Source: an uncultured Bacteroidales bacterium (GTDB lineage Bacteria > Bacteroidota > Bacteroidia > Bacteroidales > Bacteroidaceae). From it: a DNA stretch of 43,726 nucleotides. The DNA lies in assembly GCA_902799355.1 (NCBI GenBank), contig CADCAG010000024.1:1-43726 (forward strand), read 5' to 3'. Under the pieces are notes generated by a model. It searched no databases. It saw only the letters and a list, made by a program, of their open reading frames with translations, and was not told the origin of the DNA. The translations under genes and the position numbers were made by a program. Position 1 is the first letter of the stretch. Each line of letters starts with the position of its first letter. Shown here piece by piece: positions 7,887 to 16,664 of this stretch.

Positions 7887-9292
7887 AAATATACCTTGAC
7901 TGGAATATTATCAGTTACCTAAAAAAAGAGGAATACATTGATTTGCGTAATTACATTGCGCAAATCAAAGAATTCTTTATATTTCCATATTCGAGGGCTC
8001 ATATCCAAGACTTATATCAATCAAAATCTCCAACGAACGTCGTTAAGTTTGAGAAAGACCTAGATACCCTTACAGATATTTGCCAAACTCATTTACTAGA
8101 GTATAATGATAGTATAGATGCGCCATATCCATATGAATGTACCCCTCGTCAATATATAGAAAGAGAATCATTGACTTTACAAGCCTACAAATCTGGATTC
8201 GAATCAATTAGTTTCACGGAACTAATTAAGTCAACCATGGATGCAACAACATTTGAAGGCATTCGTAATTATCTATTATCTATTCCAATAGAAACTCCAA
8301 TAGAAAACCCTAATAACGGATTTCTTATTCAGAATTTATGGGACACTATAGTATTTCTACTTGACAATTTATCTTTGATGCTAAAAAACAAAAAGCTTGA
8401 AGTAGAGGTATACAAGTCACTGTGCAAGATTGAAGGAGAAAGCAGTATTCAGAAATTACAAAACATTAGTAGTTCTGAAATATTTGATTACTTAAACAAT
8501 CTAAGCATTTCAAGAACAAACAAAAACTTAACAGATACTATTCTTGACACACTCGAGAAGATCAATGGAATAAATAGCTATAACTATTTTCTAGCAGAAT
8601 ACACAACTCTTGCATTTTGTGGCTATAGTCGAGATAAAAATCGGAACATCCTTAACATTATGACAGATGCACTTCATGCATATTATGCGATGCGTTGTGA
8701 TGTACTTGTTACTAAGGATGATGGTATGAGAAAGAAAGCTCAGGCAGAATTCACTCGATTTAATTCACCTACTAAAATAATTACAATTGAAGAATTACGC
8801 ACATTCTTAGAAAACGAATTATATTATCAATACAATCTTGACTACATCCAACATGAAGTCATTCCCAAATATTCAAAAGGTGAAGACCGTGGAGATGGAA
8901 AAATAGCGTACAAGAACGTACCATCTCCTATTGGGGGATTGTTTACCAACTGTATTAAAATCCCAGAAGCCCCCAACGCTTTAGCTTTAAAAGTAAATCT
9001 TGCCCCCAATGGTTACGTTTATTATACAGAATTAAAACGATTCTTTAACCTTTTGATGGAATATGTTCCTAACAAACAAAAGGTTATATTCCAAAAGGAG
9101 GTTATTGACAAGTTCCTTACAAGAAATAAAGAAATCATACTTTCTATAAGAATATTTTTCCATTTCAAGAAATGGAAAATAGAACTTCTTGCTGATCCAG
9201 AATCGGACGTTCCTCTTCCTATGTTAATCATCCGAAAGAAACGAAAAATGGTAATATTGCTTGAAAAAGTAATTTCAATCTTTCACCATTAA
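7880..9292 (+). CDS. PIN-like nuclease with long insertion and C-terminal extension, third gene of the cassette
   Basis: 470 residues. The start KIYLDWNIISYL (D7) is a classic PIN first strand. RAHIQDLYQS gives a likely second acidic residue, and MTDALHAYYA (D263) and VTKDDGM (D280/D281) complete the PIN acidic set. Canonical PIN domains are about 130 residues; here a mainly helical stretch of some 200 residues separates the second and third motifs. Residues from about 300 to 470 form a further domain I do not recognise, probably beta-rich then basic. PIN proteins are mostly single-strand RNA endonucleases (VapC toxins). The gene overlaps the TOPRIM gene by 7 bp and is more AT-rich than the flanking core genes. 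It is probably an effector or regulator of the same system. Confidence 0.75.
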   Translation: MLKIYLDWNIISYLKKEEYIDLRNYIAQIKEFFIFPYSRAHIQDLYQSKSPTNVVKFEKDLDTLTDICQTHLLEYNDSIDAPYPYECTPRQYIERESLTLQAYKSGFESISFTELIKSTMDATTFEGIRNYLLSIPIETPIENPNNGFLIQNLWDTIVFLLDNLSLMLKNKKLEVEVYKSLCKIEGESSIQKLQNISSSEIFDYLNNLSISRTNKNLTDTILDTLEKINGINSYNYFLAEYTTLAFCGYSRDKNRNILNIMTDALHAYYAMRCDVLVTKDDGMRKKAQAEFTRFNSPTKIITIEELRTFLENELYYQYNLDYIQHEVIPKYSKGEDRGDGKIAYKNVPSPIGGLFTNCIKIPEAPNALALKVNLAPNGYVYYTELKRFFNLLMEYVPNKQKVIFQKEVIDKFLTRNKEIILSIRIFFHFKKWKIELLADPESDVPLPMLIIRKKRKMVILLEKVISIFHH

Positions 9293-9414
9293 CGAGTAAC
9301 TGGATAATTCCTGCTAACAGAACGAAAAACAATGATAGCAATTTAAATATGAAGTAAATCGTAAATTATTTGCTGTTTTTTGAGATATTAGTGCGAAAAT
9401 CCTAAAAGTTTTTG

Positions 9415-9422
9415 TATATTTG
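9415..9422 (+). promoter_or_regulatory. -7 promoter element for the restriction-modification operon
   Basis: TATATTTG lies 22 bp upstream of the hsdR GTG start. The surrounding TATATTTGCAGCA is the same as before the cassette at 5931. No TTTG is found at the expected -33 distance. The 152-bp gap holding it (9293-9444) has no other feature I can name. Confidence 0.55.
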
Positions 9423-9444
9423 CAGCAAAATACCTTAGAATAAC

Positions 9445-12400
9445 GTGTTAGAAAGCCAAATAGAGAATAGTTTCATTTTGAAACTAACAGCAGATTTGAA
9501 GTATGTTTATCGTGATGACATTCACGATAGACAGAGTCTTGAGCGTAACTTTAGGGAGAAGTTTCAGGCATTGAACAAGGTGCATTTGACGGATGCAGAG
9601 TTTACCAGATTGATGGAGGAACTTACAAATTCTGATGTCTATGCCTCTTCCAAGAGATTGCGTCAGCGTAATACGTTTATGCGTGAAGACGGCACACCAC
9701 TTCAATATACATTGGTCAATATCAAAGACTGGTGCAAAAATGACTACGAAGTCATCAATCAGTTGCGAATGAACACCCGCTATAGTTCGCATCGCTATGA
9801 TGTGATTCTGCTGATTAACGGCTTGCCCCTTGTGCAGATTGAGTTGAAGACACTCGATGTCAGTCCTCGTCGTGCTATGCAGCAGGTTGTTGACTATAAG
9901 AACGATGTTGGCAATGGATACACCAATTCGCTGCTATGCTTCATGCAGATGTTTATTGTCAGCAACAGGACAAACACCTACTATTTTGCCAATAACAATA
10001 GAACTCATTTCAATTTCAATGCTGCCGAAAACTATTTGCCTGTCTATCAATGGGCTGATGAGAAGAATAAAAAGATAACTAACCTTGACGACTTCTCTGA
10101 TGTCTTCTTGGCGAAGTGTAAGTTGGGCGAGATGATTAGCCGATATATGGTCCTTGTTGCCAGTGAACAAAAGATACTGATGATGCGACCTTATCAGATC
10201 TATGCTGTAAAGGCCATCATAAACTGTATCAATGAGAATCGTGGTAACGGCTATATCTGGCATACAACAGGAAGCGGTAAGACTCTCACGTCTTTTAAGG
10301 CTGCAACGCTGTTGAAGGACAATCCTGAAATTGACAAATGTCTGTTTGTAGTGGATCGTAAAGACCTTGACAGACAGACACGCGAGGAATTCAATAAATT
10401 CCAGGAGGGGTGTGTGGAAGAGAATACCAATACAGATGCACTGGTGCGCAGAATGCTTTCGGAAGACTATTCTGATAAGATTATTGTGACCACCATTCAG
10501 AAGTTAGGTATTGCTTTAGACCCGCAGAATCGTGCTAACTATCAGAAACGCCTGCTTCCTGTAAGAGATATGCGTATGGTGTTCATCTTTGACGAGTGCC
10601 ATCGTTCGCAGTTTGGCGAGAACCACAAGGCCATTAAAGAGTTCTTCCCCAACTCTCAGTTGTTTGGCTTTACGGGAACGCCCATCTTTGAGCAAAATGC
10701 ATCTTATACACAGATTACTGGTGAGGAGGCGCAATATAAGACCACAGAAGATGTGTTTGAGAAAGAACTGCATGCCTATACTATCACCAACGCCATTGAT
10801 GACAAAAATGTGTTGCGTTTCCATGTGGACTACTTTAAGCCTGATGAGGACGACAATGTTATAGGCATTGCGAAGAAACAGGCTATCGTCAGGACGATTC
10901 TGCAAAAACATAACAACGCCACCAATGAACGTCGTTTCAATGCACTCTTTGCAACTGGCTCTATCAATGAGGCCATTGAGTATTATCAGTTGTTCAAAAA
11001 GATGCAGGCTGAACAGCAGGTAAAAGATGAAACCTTCGAGCCGTTGAACATTGCTTGTGTGTTCTCTCCTCCAGCTGAAGGAAATAGAGACATCATGCAG
11101 ATTCAGGAGGATTTGCAGCAAGAGCGCATAGACAATGAGAAAGAGCCTGATCAGAAGAAGGCTGCACTCATGGCTATCATTGATGACTATAACAAACAGT
11201 ATGGTACGAACCATTCTGTAGCTGAGTTTGATGCTTACTATCAGGATGTGCAGAAACGCATCAAGAGCCAGAAGTACACCAATCAGGATTATCCACATAA
11301 GAACAAGATAGACATTACGATTGTGGTGGATATGTTACTGACAGGCTTTGACTCCAAATATCTGAATACGCTCTATGTGGATAAGAATTTGAAATATCAT
11401 GGACTTGTGCAGGCGTTCTCTCGTACCAACAGAATTTTAAACGATACGAAACCATACGGCAACATCCTTGATTTCAGAGGACAGCAGGAAGCTGTTGATG
11501 AGGCTATCGCATTGTTCTCAGGCGAGAAGAATGGAGATGTTGCTCGCCAGGTATGGCTTGTAGAACCTGCAGAGGTCATCATACAGAAATACTGTAAGGC
11601 TGTGAATGACTTGCGCAATTTCATGCATTTGCAGAATCTGGAGTTTAAACCTGAAGAGGTGGCTAACCTGAAAGGCGATGATGCTAAGGCGGGCTTCATC
11701 AACTATTTCAAGGAGGTGCAGCGATACAAAACCCAGTTGGATCAATACACAGACCTTGTGAAAGTTGATCACAATGAAAATCCTTGGATGGCAAGTGAAC
11801 CCGCTGCCACAACGACATACGGTTTCTATAGTGATGATGAACTGCGTGCATTCCGTGGTGCATACCTTGATGTGGCCAAGCAATTGAAAACCAAACGCGA
11901 AAGTAATGATACACCAGTCTCTACAGAGATTGAGGATTTGGATTTCGAGTTTGTCCTGTTTGCTTCGGCTCTTATAGACTATGATTATATCATGGAGTTG
12001 ATAAGCCGCTATGTAGGTGCGCCTTCTATGCAGAAGATGACAAAGGAGCAATTAGTAAACCTGATTTGTTCCAGTGCCAACCTTATAGACGAGCGTGAGG
12101 ACATCATCGACTATATCGACGACTTGGATGCCAAAGGCGTGAATGGCAAGACAGAAAAGGAAATAGAGCAAGGTTATGAACTCTTTAAAAAAGACAAGTT
12201 CACCAAGGCTATATCTTCCATTGCCGAGAAACATCATTTGGATATCGAAGCCGTTCAAGCTTTTGTCAATGAAATCGTAGAGCGAAGAATCTTTGACGGA
12301 GAGAAGCTTTACGACCTGATTGCCCCTCTGGAATTAGGTTGGAAAGATCGTGCCCGAAAGGAAGAGGAATTGATGAAGGACTTGATTCCTTTACTGAAAC

Positions 12401-12450
12401 GAATGGCTGGAGGACAGAAAATTTCTGGACTTTCAGCGTATGAAGAATAA
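9445..12450 (+). CDS. hsdR: Type I restriction enzyme, R subunit (HsdR)
   Basis: 1001 residues. It is the translocase and nuclease subunit that pumps DNA and cuts it away from the unmethylated recognition site. The N-terminal PD-(D/E)XK nuclease carries VQIELKT (E-x-K at 133-135). The SF2 motor follows: Walker A HTTGSGKT (272-279), FIFDECHRSQFGE (DECH near 383), FGFTGTPIF and LVQAFSRTNRI. The C-terminal helical region binds the methylase core. The start is GTG at 9445, set by the upstream promoter and by the N-terminus LESQIENSFILKL; no ATG fits. Length and motif order are normal for the family. It is probably transcribed with hsdS, hsdM and abiH. Confidence 0.96.
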   Translation: MLESQIENSFILKLTADLKYVYRDDIHDRQSLERNFREKFQALNKVHLTDAEFTRLMEELTNSDVYASSKRLRQRNTFMREDGTPLQYTLVNIKDWCKNDYEVINQLRMNTRYSSHRYDVILLINGLPLVQIELKTLDVSPRRAMQQVVDYKNDVGNGYTNSLLCFMQMFIVSNRTNTYYFANNNRTHFNFNAAENYLPVYQWADEKNKKITNLDDFSDVFLAKCKLGEMISRYMVLVASEQKILMMRPYQIYAVKAIINCINENRGNGYIWHTTGSGKTLTSFKAATLLKDNPEIDKCLFVVDRKDLDRQTREEFNKFQEGCVEENTNTDALVRRMLSEDYSDKIIVTTIQKLGIALDPQNRANYQKRLLPVRDMRMVFIFDECHRSQFGENHKAIKEFFPNSQLFGFTGTPIFEQNASYTQITGEEAQYKTTEDVFEKELHAYTITNAIDDKNVLRFHVDYFKPDEDDNVIGIAKKQAIVRTILQKHNNATNERRFNALFATGSINEAIEYYQLFKKMQAEQQVKDETFEPLNIACVFSPPAEGNRDIMQIQEDLQQERIDNEKEPDQKKAALMAIIDDYNKQYGTNHSVAEFDAYYQDVQKRIKSQKYTNQDYPHKNKIDITIVVDMLLTGFDSKYLNTLYVDKNLKYHGLVQAFSRTNRILNDTKPYGNILDFRGQQEAVDEAIALFSGEKNGDVARQVWLVEPAEVIIQKYCKAVNDLRNFMHLQNLEFKPEEVANLKGDDAKAGFINYFKEVQRYKTQLDQYTDLVKVDHNENPWMASEPAATTTYGFYSDDELRAFRGAYLDVAKQLKTKRESNDTPVSTEIEDLDFEFVLFASALIDYDYIMELISRYVGAPSMQKMTKEQLVNLICSSANLIDEREDIIDYIDDLDAKGVNGKTEKEIEQGYELFKKDKFTKAISSIAEKHHLDIEAVQAFVNEIVERRIFDGEKLYDLIAPLELGWKDRARKEEELMKDLIPLLKRMAGGQKISGLSAYEE

Positions 12451-12463
12451 TGGGAGGGTTAAC

Positions 12464-13705
12464 ATGAATACGGAAAAGAAACTCGTCCCAATACTCCGTT
12501 TCTCTGAATTTAACAAAGAAGAATGGAAAGAGTACAAATTAGGTGATATCGCCCAACTTTATAAGGGGAAAGGGCTTCCCAAGAATGATGTATCGGAAAA
12601 AGGTACTATACCATGTATCCGATATGGAGAACTATATACGCATTACAAGGAAGTTATCGACAAAGTCACATCTTATACGGATTTGCCTATTGATGATTTA
12701 TTCATGAGCAAAGCAAATGATGTTATAATTCCTTCATCTGGAGAGACGAAAGAAGATATAGCAACAGCATCATGTGTTTTGCATGATAATGTTGCATTGG
12801 GAGGTGACATAAATGTTATAAGAACTTCAAATAATGGTGTGTTCCTGTCTTACTATCTCAATAATGCAAAGAAACATGATATTGCAAAGATTGCCCAAGG
12901 AATTTCCATCATTCACCTATACAATGAGCAGTTACGCAATTTATCAATAGAGCTTCCAGACCTGGAAGAACAACAAAAGATAGCAGAATGTTTATCCACT
13001 ATTGATTCTTACATTTCTTCCATTAATGAAAAAGTGGAGCAATTAAAGGCACATAAGAAAAGCGTTCTGCAAAAGTTGTTCCCTCAAGGAGGCAAAACCA
13101 TTCCTGAATATCGTTTTCCAGAATTCGAAAAGGATGGATCATGGGAAGAAAAAGAATTGGGAGAATTAATCCTTGAAATTGCAGAATTTACAAGTAGAAG
13201 AAATAATGTTCCATTATATAGTTTGACTATTGAAGATGGGGTGTCGCCTAAGACAGACCGATATGAAAGGGACTTCCTTGTTAAAAAAGAGGGAGATAAT
13301 TTCAAAGTTGTACACCCAGATGATTTTGTCTCGAATCCAATGAATTTACGATTTGGTGCGATAGGCTACAATAAAGAATCGTTTAAAGTATGTGTCTCTG
13401 GCTATTATGATGTTTTTCGATTTAAAGATAAGGGTACATCGTCTTTCTGGATTAACTTTATGAAGAGTAATTGGGCATTGGATATGTATGACAGAATAGC
13501 GATTGGCTCTTTATACGAAAAACGAAGAGTTCATTTCTCAAATCTTTTGAGAATGAAGTTATTAGTTCCAAAATATTCTGAAAGGCTCAAAATATCAGAA
13601 TATTTATCCTCTATGGAAGAAGTGATTGGCTTTTATTCAGAAAAGGCATCTCTGTTAGAACAACATAAAAAAGGTCTGATGCAACAATTGTTTCCCCAAG
13701 CATAG
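12464..13705 (+). CDS. hsdS: Type I restriction-modification specificity subunit (HsdS)
   Basis: 413 residues. HsdS gives the complex its DNA target: each half recognises one part of a bipartite site. Two target-recognition domains are visible (about residues 10-160 and 205-360). Each is followed by a helical spacer with the repeated pattern, KIAECLSTIDSYISSINEKV...LQKLFPQ and KISEYLSSMEEVIG...MQQLFPQA. I chose ATG 12464 because GGGAGGG sits 6 bp upstream; an alternative in-frame ATG at 12440 lies within the end of hsdR. Both spacer helices are complete, so the protein should be functional. The gene is more AT-rich than hsdR and hsdM, as expected for a frequently exchanged specificity gene. 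Confidence 0.95.
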   Translation: MNTEKKLVPILRFSEFNKEEWKEYKLGDIAQLYKGKGLPKNDVSEKGTIPCIRYGELYTHYKEVIDKVTSYTDLPIDDLFMSKANDVIIPSSGETKEDIATASCVLHDNVALGGDINVIRTSNNGVFLSYYLNNAKKHDIAKIAQGISIIHLYNEQLRNLSIELPDLEEQQKIAECLSTIDSYISSINEKVEQLKAHKKSVLQKLFPQGGKTIPEYRFPEFEKDGSWEEKELGELILEIAEFTSRRNNVPLYSLTIEDGVSPKTDRYERDFLVKKEGDNFKVVHPDDFVSNPMNLRFGAIGYNKESFKVCVSGYYDVFRFKDKGTSSFWINFMKSNWALDMYDRIAIGSLYEKRRVHFSNLLRMKLLVPKYSERLKISEYLSSMEEVIGFYSEKASLLEQHKKGLMQQLFPQA

Positions 13706-13713
13706 TAAGCAAT

Positions 13714-13785
13714 ATGATAATAGACAAACATGAGAACGAATTAATTCTGCAAGTGACACTTGCCAAATTAAGTGAAATATGGTAA
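13714..13785 (+). CDS. Possible 23-residue leader ORF coupled to hsdM
   Basis: An ATG at 13714 opens a 23-codon frame (MIIDKHENELILQVTLAKL...) whose TAA overlaps the hsdM start in the string ATGGTAA. It fills the only gap between hsdS and hsdM. It could be a leader peptide that couples hsdM translation to hsdS, or the worn-out end of an older gene. Short length means chance cannot be excluded. Confidence 0.3.
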   Translation: MIIDKHENELILQVTLAKLSEIW

Positions 13786-15365
13786 CAAATAAACAACACG
13801 AATTAGGAAAGACCCTTTGGAACATTGCCAACAATCTGCGAGGGGCAATGATGGCCGATGATTTTCGCGACTATATGCTGTCGTTCCTGTTCTGGAAATA
13901 CTTGTCGGATAACTATGTGGATGCCGCCAAGAAGGAACTGGGGGCTGATTATACCTCGCTTCAGACTTGGTACGATGAGAACCCCAACGATACGGAGTTG
14001 TTTGAGAAGCAGATGAGGCGTAAAATCCACTATGTCATAGAACCATCTTATCTTTGGGACAATATAGTGGAACTGGCAAGAACGCAAAGTAACGATTTGC
14101 TCCAGACACTGGAAAAGGGATTCAATTACATTGAGGACAAGACGTTTGAAAGTTCCTTTAAAGGTTTGTTCTCTGAAATCAATCTGAGTTCAGAGAAGTT
14201 AGGCAAGAACTATACAGAGCGAAACGACTTACTGACAAAGGTCATTACGACGATTGCGAATGGATTGAAAGAGTTCTCTGCTGATAATGATTCATTAGGC
14301 GACGCCTACGAATATTTGATAGGTCAGTTTGCAGCAGGTTCAGGTCAAAAAGCTGGTGAATTCTATACGCCACAGATGATCTCAACGATTCTTTCACGCA
14401 TTGTTACATTGGATTGTCAAGACCCTGCATCTGGCAAGAAGAACAGAATTAACCGTGTGCTGGACTTTGCTTGTGGTTCAGGATCGCTATTGCTGAATGT
14501 TCGCAACCAAATGGGAGAAAGCGGTATCGGCAAGATTTATGGTCAGGAAAAGAATATCACGACCTATAACCTCTGCCGAATGAATATGTTGCTGCATGGG
14601 GTAAAAGACTCTGCTTTTGAAATACATCATGGTGACTCACTTGCTAATGACTGGGACATCTTGCAGGAGGAAAACCCTGCCAACAAGATAGATTTCGATG
14701 CAGTCGTAGCCAATCCGCCATTCTCTCTGCGTTGGAATCCGACGGAAGATACTGCAAACGACTTCCGTTTCAATCGTTATGGAGTAGCTCCACGTTCAGC
14801 AGCTGACTTTGCTTTCCTTTTGCATGGTTTCCATTTTTTGAGCGAAGATGGTACAATGGCCATCATCCTGCCTCACGGTGTGTTGTTCCGTGGAGGCAAA
14901 GAGTTGACTATCAGAAAGAAACTGCTTGAAGATGACAACATCGATGCTGTTATTGGTTTGCCTGGCAACCTATTCTATTCAACAGGTATTCCTGTTTGTA
15001 TCATTGTTTTAAAGAAATGCCGCAAGAATGACAAGATCCTCTTTATTAATGCCAGTTCTGATGAGCACTACGAAAAAGGTAAACGCCAGAATTATCTTCG
15101 TGATGAGGATGTCAATAAGATAGTTGATACTTACCAATTCCGCAAAGAAGAGTCACGTTATTCCCGTCAAGTCTCTTTGCAGGAAATAAAGGATAATGAC
15201 TACAATCTGAACATTACCCGCTATGTCAGTCTGGCACAGGAAGAAAAGCCAATCGACTTGCAAGAGGTACATGATAAATTGGTAGAGATAGAAGCAGAAA
15301 TCGTCAAGGCTCGAGATAAGCATAATGAATTTCTGAAAGAATTAGGTCTGTCCCCATTGGTATAA
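13779..15365 (+). CDS. hsdM: Type I restriction-modification DNA methyltransferase (HsdM)
   Basis: 528 residues. It methylates adenine (N6) at the site chosen by HsdS and protects host DNA. The HsdM N-terminal helical domain is present (LGKTLWNIANNLRGAM, DYMLSFLFWKYLS). The S-adenosylmethionine pocket is LDFACGSGSLL from residue 228, and the catalytic motif IV is VANPPFS from about residue 310, of the N-6 class (NPPF). FYTPQMIS is the usual segment upstream of motif I. The stop shares one base with the AbiH start (TAATG). The order R-S-M is less common than M-S-R or R-M-S. Confidence 0.97.
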   Translation: MVTNKQHELGKTLWNIANNLRGAMMADDFRDYMLSFLFWKYLSDNYVDAAKKELGADYTSLQTWYDENPNDTELFEKQMRRKIHYVIEPSYLWDNIVELARTQSNDLLQTLEKGFNYIEDKTFESSFKGLFSEINLSSEKLGKNYTERNDLLTKVITTIANGLKEFSADNDSLGDAYEYLIGQFAAGSGQKAGEFYTPQMISTILSRIVTLDCQDPASGKKNRINRVLDFACGSGSLLLNVRNQMGESGIGKIYGQEKNITTYNLCRMNMLLHGVKDSAFEIHHGDSLANDWDILQEENPANKIDFDAVVANPPFSLRWNPTEDTANDFRFNRYGVAPRSAADFAFLLHGFHFLSEDGTMAIILPHGVLFRGGKELTIRKKLLEDDNIDAVIGLPGNLFYSTGIPVCIIVLKKCRKNDKILFINASSDEHYEKGKRQNYLRDEDVNKIVDTYQFRKEESRYSRQVSLQEIKDNDYNLNITRYVSLAQEEKPIDLQEVHDKLVEIEAEIVKARDKHNEFLKELGLSPLV

Positions 15366-16585
15366 TGAATAGAATTGTACTCATAGGCAATGGCTTTGAT
15401 TTGGCCCATAATCTCAAAACCAGATATGAAGATTTCATAAATTGGTATTGGGACTATAGAGTTAATGGATTTTCTAATAATCATACTAACGAGTCTGCCG
15501 ATTGCCTATGTACCTTTGAATGCCTACTACAAGAAACATGGTCTTCATTTTTCTTCTATCTTCCCAAACACTTTCAAAAACTAAAAGGCAAAGAAATCGT
15601 TCAGTCAATCCGTAAGGATCCATATAGATACAAAGTAAAATATTCTCCTTTCTTTGAGAATATTTGCAAAAGCATCGAAACTAAAGGATGGGTAGATATT
15701 GAAAATGAGTATTATCATCTGCTGACGGAATATGCCTTAATTAATAGTTTTCAAGAGGAAGTTAAGGGTTTAAATGAGCAATTGGTTTATCTGAAAGATC
15801 TATTGGCAAAGTACTTAGAATTTATAAACAAACAAGAAGTAAGCATTGTCGAGAGTATCAAGAGAAAGATTTATGCCCCAATAAAATTGGATGACATTTC
15901 TGTTGCCAGCAAATATATTCTAAAAGAAAATGTCGATTCCTGGGTAGAGGAGAATGATATAGTTGTGAAGGAAAAAATACGCCGATATGGTTTAAATAAA
16001 AAGGATTTAAAAACTTCATTAGCCTATTTCCGTGTAAATTATAAGGCAGGTAAAATTCCCTTTACTGATGTTCCAAGACAATATTTGCTCCCAGATGCGG
16101 TGATGCTGTTAAATTTCAATTATACACATACAGCTCAATTATACTATAATGCAGATTTGGGATTTATCAACTATATCCACGGAAAAACAGATGACCCTCA
16201 AAGCATTATCTTTGGCTATGGAGATGAATTGGATGATGATTATAAAGAACTACAGAAACTAAATTATAATGAATGTCTATGCAATGTAAAAACCATAAAG
16301 TATCAGGAATCTGATAATTACAGGAAGTTATTGGCTTTTGCAGAATCTGCTCCTTATCAAGTTTGCATCATGGGACATTCTTGCGGTAACTCTGATCGCA
16401 CTTTGTTAAATACACTCTTCGAGCATAAGAATTGCATCTCTATCAAACCATATTATTATATAAAGGAAGACGGAACGGACAATTATCTTGAATTGATTCA
16501 AAATATCAGCCGAAACTTTACCGATATGAAACTAATGCGAGATAGAGTGGTTAATAAGACCTATTGCGAACCACTTTTGAAATAG
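15365..16585 (+). CDS. abiH: AbiH-family abortive-infection protein
   Basis: 406 residues. The N-terminus RIVLIGNGFDLAHNLKTRY plus DF is the AbiH hallmark (GNGFDxAHxLxTxYxDF). LNFNYTHTAQLYY, NYIHGKTDD and IMGHSCGNSDRTLLN match the other conserved blocks of the family. AbiH of Lactococcus blocks phage multiplication, with the infected cell lost; its biochemical activity is not settled. The start overlaps the hsdM stop by one base, so it is very likely expressed with the restriction system, perhaps as a second line of defence when restriction fails. Length is somewhat above the roughly 350 residues of the founding member. Confidence 0.88.
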   Translation: MNRIVLIGNGFDLAHNLKTRYEDFINWYWDYRVNGFSNNHTNESADCLCTFECLLQETWSSFFFYLPKHFQKLKGKEIVQSIRKDPYRYKVKYSPFFENICKSIETKGWVDIENEYYHLLTEYALINSFQEEVKGLNEQLVYLKDLLAKYLEFINKQEVSIVESIKRKIYAPIKLDDISVASKYILKENVDSWVEENDIVVKEKIRRYGLNKKDLKTSLAYFRVNYKAGKIPFTDVPRQYLLPDAVMLLNFNYTHTAQLYYNADLGFINYIHGKTDDPQSIIFGYGDELDDDYKELQKLNYNECLCNVKTIKYQESDNYRKLLAFAESAPYQVCIMGHSCGNSDRTLLNTLFEHKNCISIKPYYYIKEDGTDNYLELIQNISRNFTDMKLMRDRVVNKTYCEPLLK

Positions 16586-16664
16586 GCAATGGCAAAGGGA
16601 TATTAATAAGCAATTGGATACGACGAAAGAAAACAGAGACTAAGAGACCTAGAAGAACAGAAAT

